Source: Malania oleifera (Eukaryota; Streptophyta; Magnoliopsida; Santalales; Ximeniaceae). From it: a DNA stretch of 64,000 bases. Location: assembly GCF_029873635.1 (NCBI RefSeq), contig NC_080419.1, forward strand, positions 67,099,323-67,163,322, in the 5' to 3' direction. The notes beneath the pieces are model-generated. The model worked only from the letters and a program-made list of their open reading frames with translations, ran no database searches and had not been told where the DNA came from. The position numbers and the translations under genes are program-made. Positions 60,363 to 64,000 of this stretch are shown one piece after another (the first letter of the stretch is position 1; each line of letters begins with the position of its first letter).

Positions 60363-60566
60363 AGAAAAGTAGAGGCCGGTCGACCGAGCCTTCACTACGG
60401 TCGACCGAAACTCGTTGATTTCAGCCCCGGTCGACCGTACCTTGAGCCTGGTCGACCGAGCCTTCACTACGGTCGACCGAGCCTTCACTACGGTCGACCG
60501 AAACTCATTCATTTCAAGCCCCGGTCGACCGTACCTTGAGCCTGGTCGACCGACCTTCTCGGGAAA
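60363..60566. repeat. Array of GGTCGACCG palindromes
   Basis: Eight copies in about 200 bp. They alternate with three kinds of spacer (AGCCTTCACTAC, AAACTCGTTGATTTCAGCCC, TACCTTGAGCCT), so the arrangement itself is duplicated. Confidence 0.92.
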
Positions 60567-60775
60567 GTGTCCCAACGGCCGAAAAACGGCTAGTTTTCAA
60601 AATAAAAATATATTTTAAGTTCCCAACGGCTATATAACGGTCACAAGGGGTTTTTGCCTATAAATACAACCCCAAAACACTTGAAAATGTTGGAGAATCC
60701 CTTTGTTAAATTAGTTTATCATTCTTTGATTCTCCCACACTTCTATACCCCATTTGTTCTTTAAATTCTTATTTT

Positions 60776-61375
60776 TCTCCTACTCTCCTTTTATTTGAAA
60801 ATCATTTTGGGAGAAAATATTCTTGGGGGTTTTATGTGAAGAGGCTTGAGCATATATCATATACATATATATTGTTTGATGGCCTTCTTCTTTCATTTGT
60901 GATATATTTTCAAAGATTAAAATGTCTCCCATTCTCTTCTTTTGAAAACCATTTTTAGGGAAAATATTTTTGGGGTTATATTTGAAGAGGCTTGAGCATA
61001 TAACATTCTTCATATGTATATTGCTTGAAGGCCTTTCTATTTTTCATGTTTTTCAAAGATTAAATTTCTCCCATATTCTTTTAATTGGAAAAATATTTTT
61101 TGGAGAAATTTATTGTGAAAAATGTCTTGAAGGCTTGGGCTAATATTCTCGCTCATATACTTTTCTTGAATGCCTTCTTGGGATTAATTTTACTAAGGTC
61201 AATCATTTTGAAGAAAACCCTAATATTCTCCTACTCTTATTTTGACATACATTTGTTGGAGAATTTCTTTGGGTTATATAAGAGGGAGCCTTGAGCATAT
61301 ATCAATTTAATATATACTTGTTTGAGAGGCTTCTCCTTCTATTTTATAAAGGTCAATCATTTTCCAAACTCTCAA
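60776..61375. repeat. Tandem repeats of about 150 bp in LTR-C
   Basis: Units start near 60776, 60925, 61067 and 61227 with TCTCCCAT/TCTCCTAC. They contain GAGAAAATATT, GGCTTGAGCATATA and TTTCAAAGATTAAA-like sequence. Confidence 0.8.
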
Positions 61376-61526
61376 GTTTTACTTGAAAAATATTTTGAGA
61401 GAAAACCCATACTCTACATGAGCTTCATTTCAAAATCATATGAGAATGCATATTAGATTGTAATGTTGTACATCTCTGCTTGTATTTTAGAAGCATATTT
61501 TATGTACAAAATGATTTTATTAGAAT

Positions 61527-61690
61527 GGTTCGGTTCAGCCCATTAATTGAACTGGGGAGTCTCAGCCCCGCAAGTGAGACCGGTTCGGTTCAGCCCGAAA
61601 TTGAACTGGGGAGTCTCAGCCCCGCAAGTGAGACTAGTTTGGCTCAGCCTAGTAATTGAGCTGGGGTTTTCCTCGCCCCGTAAGGAGAGG
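61527..61690. repeat. Tandem repeats of about 55 bp in LTR-C
   Basis: Three units start at 61527, 61582 and about 61635 with GGTTCGGTTCAGCCC. Each of the first two ends in GTCTCAGCCCCGCAAGTGAG and AC, which can fold as a hairpin (GTCTCA/TGAGAC). Confidence 0.85.
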
Positions 61691-62570
61691 ATGTAAAAGG
61701 CTTTTGCTCCGCCCGGTTAAGTGAGCAGGTATAGTGGAATCCTTGGGGGTAAGCCCAAGGCGGGGATGTAGGCTGGTTTGGTCGAACCTCGATAACAAAT
61801 CTGGTGTCGCTCTTTCTATTTTATTTAAATTCCTACACTTTAATTTCAACATGTGTATGAATGTTTATTTAATGTCGAAATTGTTCTCATGCACACATTT
61901 GATTTAAATAAGATACTGCACATGTGTATGTTTGCTTTTATTGTTAAACTCGCTTTACATACACGTATACATGTTGAATGGGATATGATACTGTAATGAA
62001 TTGGCGAATTGTTTAAATTAGCCAAAAAGTTTTTAAAACCCAATTCACCCCCCCTCTTGGGATCACACCAATTCCAACATAAACTTAGGCTTAATTTGTT
62101 TTTGGAATTGCGGAAACTGAAAGAGAGTACATTGGTTGATCCATTCTTTGCGGAAACCGTAAAGGGAGTACGTTGATTGGTGAAATACTCAAAGAATCTT
62201 TAAATTGAAAGTTTATTTAGCATCTAAGATTTTGGAAAGAGTATTGGATTTTATATTGTATTTCATTTTGAGAAAGCAAATTCATTACCACATGGCTTGA
62301 ATCAAGCTTTCATATTTACAAGGCTGCAAACCAACAAAAGCTGAATATTCTGTCTTAGTTTGAATATTGTGGATGATTGGAAAATTGATTGGTTAAGTAC
62401 TTTGTTGGTTGTGGATTGAATTTTGTTTTTAAGTATTTATTATTTGAATAAATAAACAAGAAGTAAAGAATTCATTAAAAGAAGAAAAAAAAGTTAAGGA
62501 TTTTTGAAAAGAATTAAAAGAAAATTTTTAAATCCAATTCACCCCCGTCTTGGGACTACACCTTAGTTTT

Positions 62571-62999
62571 CAATTTTAAATGACTTTTGATCTTCCCGAC
62601 CAAGTTGTACCAGTGCTTTGGCTGGTTGTACGTGGTCGCCCCCCACAGATTGAATAGAAAAATTGAATCCCAACCAGGTCGCACAAAGCTTAGTTTAGGT
62701 CACGTATATGGTCCATCTGCTTAGTAATTTACAAGTTTAGATAAATTCAGAGACTTGACCAGGTGGCGACAAAGAAGTGATGGTCGCGCACTTTGGTTGA
62801 ATATCTCAGTACCCTTGAATCTTAGAAGACTTGCAGGGCTCGACCAGGTTGCATCGAAGTGTGCTGTTTATGCCTTAGTTGCACCCCCAACTATGTGAAA
62901 TCCATTTTACATTACTATGTATATCCTAAGGACTCAAAAAGAAAGAAAAATATTCGGGTTTCCTCCATAAAGCGCTAAGTTTACCATCTTTAGGCCAAA
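62571..62999 (-). other. Non-coding continuation of the Athila-like element
   Basis: Sequence just 3' of the integrase, rich in GACCAGGT/ACCTGGTCG words like those in the LTR at 52430-53340. No ORF. Confidence 0.5.
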
Positions 63000-64000
63000 G
63001 TCAATGAATGCTCAAGGTGGGTAGTCTAGATCACAAAGAAAAACTTTTTCGACATGTCCCTTGGTGATTCCCTCGACATATAGCTTCAAATGCTGACCAT
63101 TGACCTTAAAAAATGCGTTGGTCATGGGGTCCTTAATTTCCACTACACCATGACGAAACACATTGTTCACAGCGTATGGGCTATGCTAGCGAGAGTGCAG
63201 CTTGCTCGAAATAATTTCAACCTTGAATTGAAGAGCCATACATTTTGATGAGGTTCAAAATATTTCACAACTATATGTTTGTCATGAAAGGCTTTCATCC
63301 TATCTTTATAGACCTTGGTGTTCTCACAAAAGTCATTGCATATCTCCTCCAACTCATTAACTTGGAGGCAGCGGTGTGCACCAGCAACAACCATATCGAA
63401 ATTGAACATCTTGATAACCCAATATGCTTTATGCTCTAACTCAACTGGAAGATGGCAGACCATACCATAAACTAATCGATATGGGGACATACCGATAGGG
63501 ATTTTTTAGGCTATCCTTTATTTCTATAAAGCGTCATCCAACCAAGACGACCAATCCGTCCTATCTAGTTTCATAGTTTTTTCAAGGATGGTTTTAATCT
63601 CACGGTTTGAAACCTTAACTTGCCCACTAGTTTGCGGGTGGTATGGTGTGGTGACCTTGTGGGTAATGGAGTTTGAAGGAGTGCAGCAAAATAACGATTG
63701 AGGAAATGAGTTCCCTCATCACTGATGATAGCTCGAGGACAACTGAAATGACTAAAATGACCTTTAAAAAAGTCAACAACCACTCGATGGTCATTAGTCT
63801 TAGTAGTGGTTGCCTCGACCCACTTCGAAACATAATCCACAGCCACCAATATGTACATATTTCCATGAGAAGGGATGAAAGGTTCCATGAAATCAATCCC
63901 CTAGACATCAAGGAGCTCAACCACTAAAATCAAGTTCAAAGGCATTATGTCACTCTAAGAGATGTTTTCGGTTTGCTGACATCGTGACCATGATTGACAA
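63000..64000 (-). pseudogene. Athila-like Ty3/gypsy integrase, minus strand, incomplete
   Basis: Enters from the right edge. 63888-63571 reads [40 protein letters not shown] and [20 protein letters not shown], with two of the catalytic Asp residues (VAVDY, IISDEG). A frameshift follows, then [10 protein letters not shown] and 63490-63167 [20 protein letters not shown] and [13 protein letters not shown]. This is the [16 protein letters not shown] signature of Athila-like pol. It is broken by frameshifts. Confidence 0.88.

Larger units (their letters stand above)
57600..62079 (+). mobile_element. copia element 3' part: non-coding tail, PPT and LTR-C
   Basis: 57640-59580 is a non-coding region with several GGGGGAG motifs, as in the long 3' regions of SIRE-type copia elements. 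AAAAAGGGGGAGAT (59570-59583) is the polypurine tract directly before the LTR. No gag or pol remains and the 5' junction is uncertain. (AT)n lies at 58726-58762. Confidence 0.65.
59584..62079 (+). repeat. LTR-C, about 2.5 kb, rich in internal repeats
   Basis: Begins TGTTGAC after the polypurine tract and ends ATTCCAACA after the CACCCCCCCTCTTGGGA block. Inside are eight CGGTCGACCG-type palindromes (60372-60566), four units of about 150 bp (60776-61375) and three of about 55 bp (61527-61690). Confidence 0.75.
56118..62565 (+). mobile_element. copia LTR (LTR-B) split by another copia insertion
   Basis: Starts TGTTGGCCTTGCAAGG at 56118. A typical LTR end (AATCCAATTCACCCCCGTCT and TGGGACTACACC) finishes near 62565. 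GTTTT occurs on both sides (56113-56117, 62566-62570), but this is low-complexity. The middle (about 57600-62079) is another copia. Repeated AGCCGACTGAC words lie at 56600-56890 and a GAGGGGATATC repeat at about 57390-57450. Confidence 0.5.

Noticed and set aside
60363-60566. A CRISPR-like array
   Set aside because: The regular palindromes have very short, repeated spacers and lie in a plant LTR. This is a tandem repeat.

Overview
This is a window of plant nuclear DNA: AT-rich, without operons, with spliced exons separated by very long introns, and crowded with plant-type RTE and L1 LINEs, Ty1/copia and Ty3/gypsy elements, hAT-like MITEs, a TRIM and a CACTA-type end. I cannot name the species.

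The one host gene I can support lies on the minus strand and fills the left half. Six exons (33347-33635, 24918-25113, 24652-24724, 12678-12727, 6872-6985, 597-720) join in perfect phase into 846 nt, a 281-residue homologue of CMSS1/Cms1, the U3-containing 90S pre-ribosomal (small-subunit processome) factor. Its coding sequence is spread over 33 kb because four of the five introns (5.7-11.9 kb) are full of transposons.

Intron 5 (721-6871) holds an RTE LINE split by a hAT MITE. Intron 4 (6986-12677) holds tandem duplications, an AT-rich degenerate repeat field, an L1 3' end, a hAT-like element and a gypsy gag relic. Intron 3 (12728-24651) holds an L1 nest: ORF1-bearing fragments, a TRIM, and a 5'-inverted (twin-primed) L1 that later received a gypsy deletion derivative and more L1. 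Intron 1 (25114-33346) holds a 1.2 kb hAT-like element, a second RTE copy with target-site duplication, and tandem MITE-like repeats.

About 180 bp upstream of the start codon begins an 8 kb block (33813-41817) bounded by terminal inverted repeats of about 100 bp. Both ends carry clusters of a 27-bp hairpin palindrome whose pairing survives sequence change. Decayed copia pieces, tandem repeats and a foldback lie inside it.

From 43 to 64 kb the DNA is nested retrotransposons: a plus-strand copia cut by a solo LTR with matching TSDs, a CACTA-type end, a minus-strand copia with its 5' LTR and gag, a minus-strand copia RT/RNase H piece, and a minus-strand Athila-like gypsy split by copia LTR material. 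Nothing on the right half looks like a host gene.
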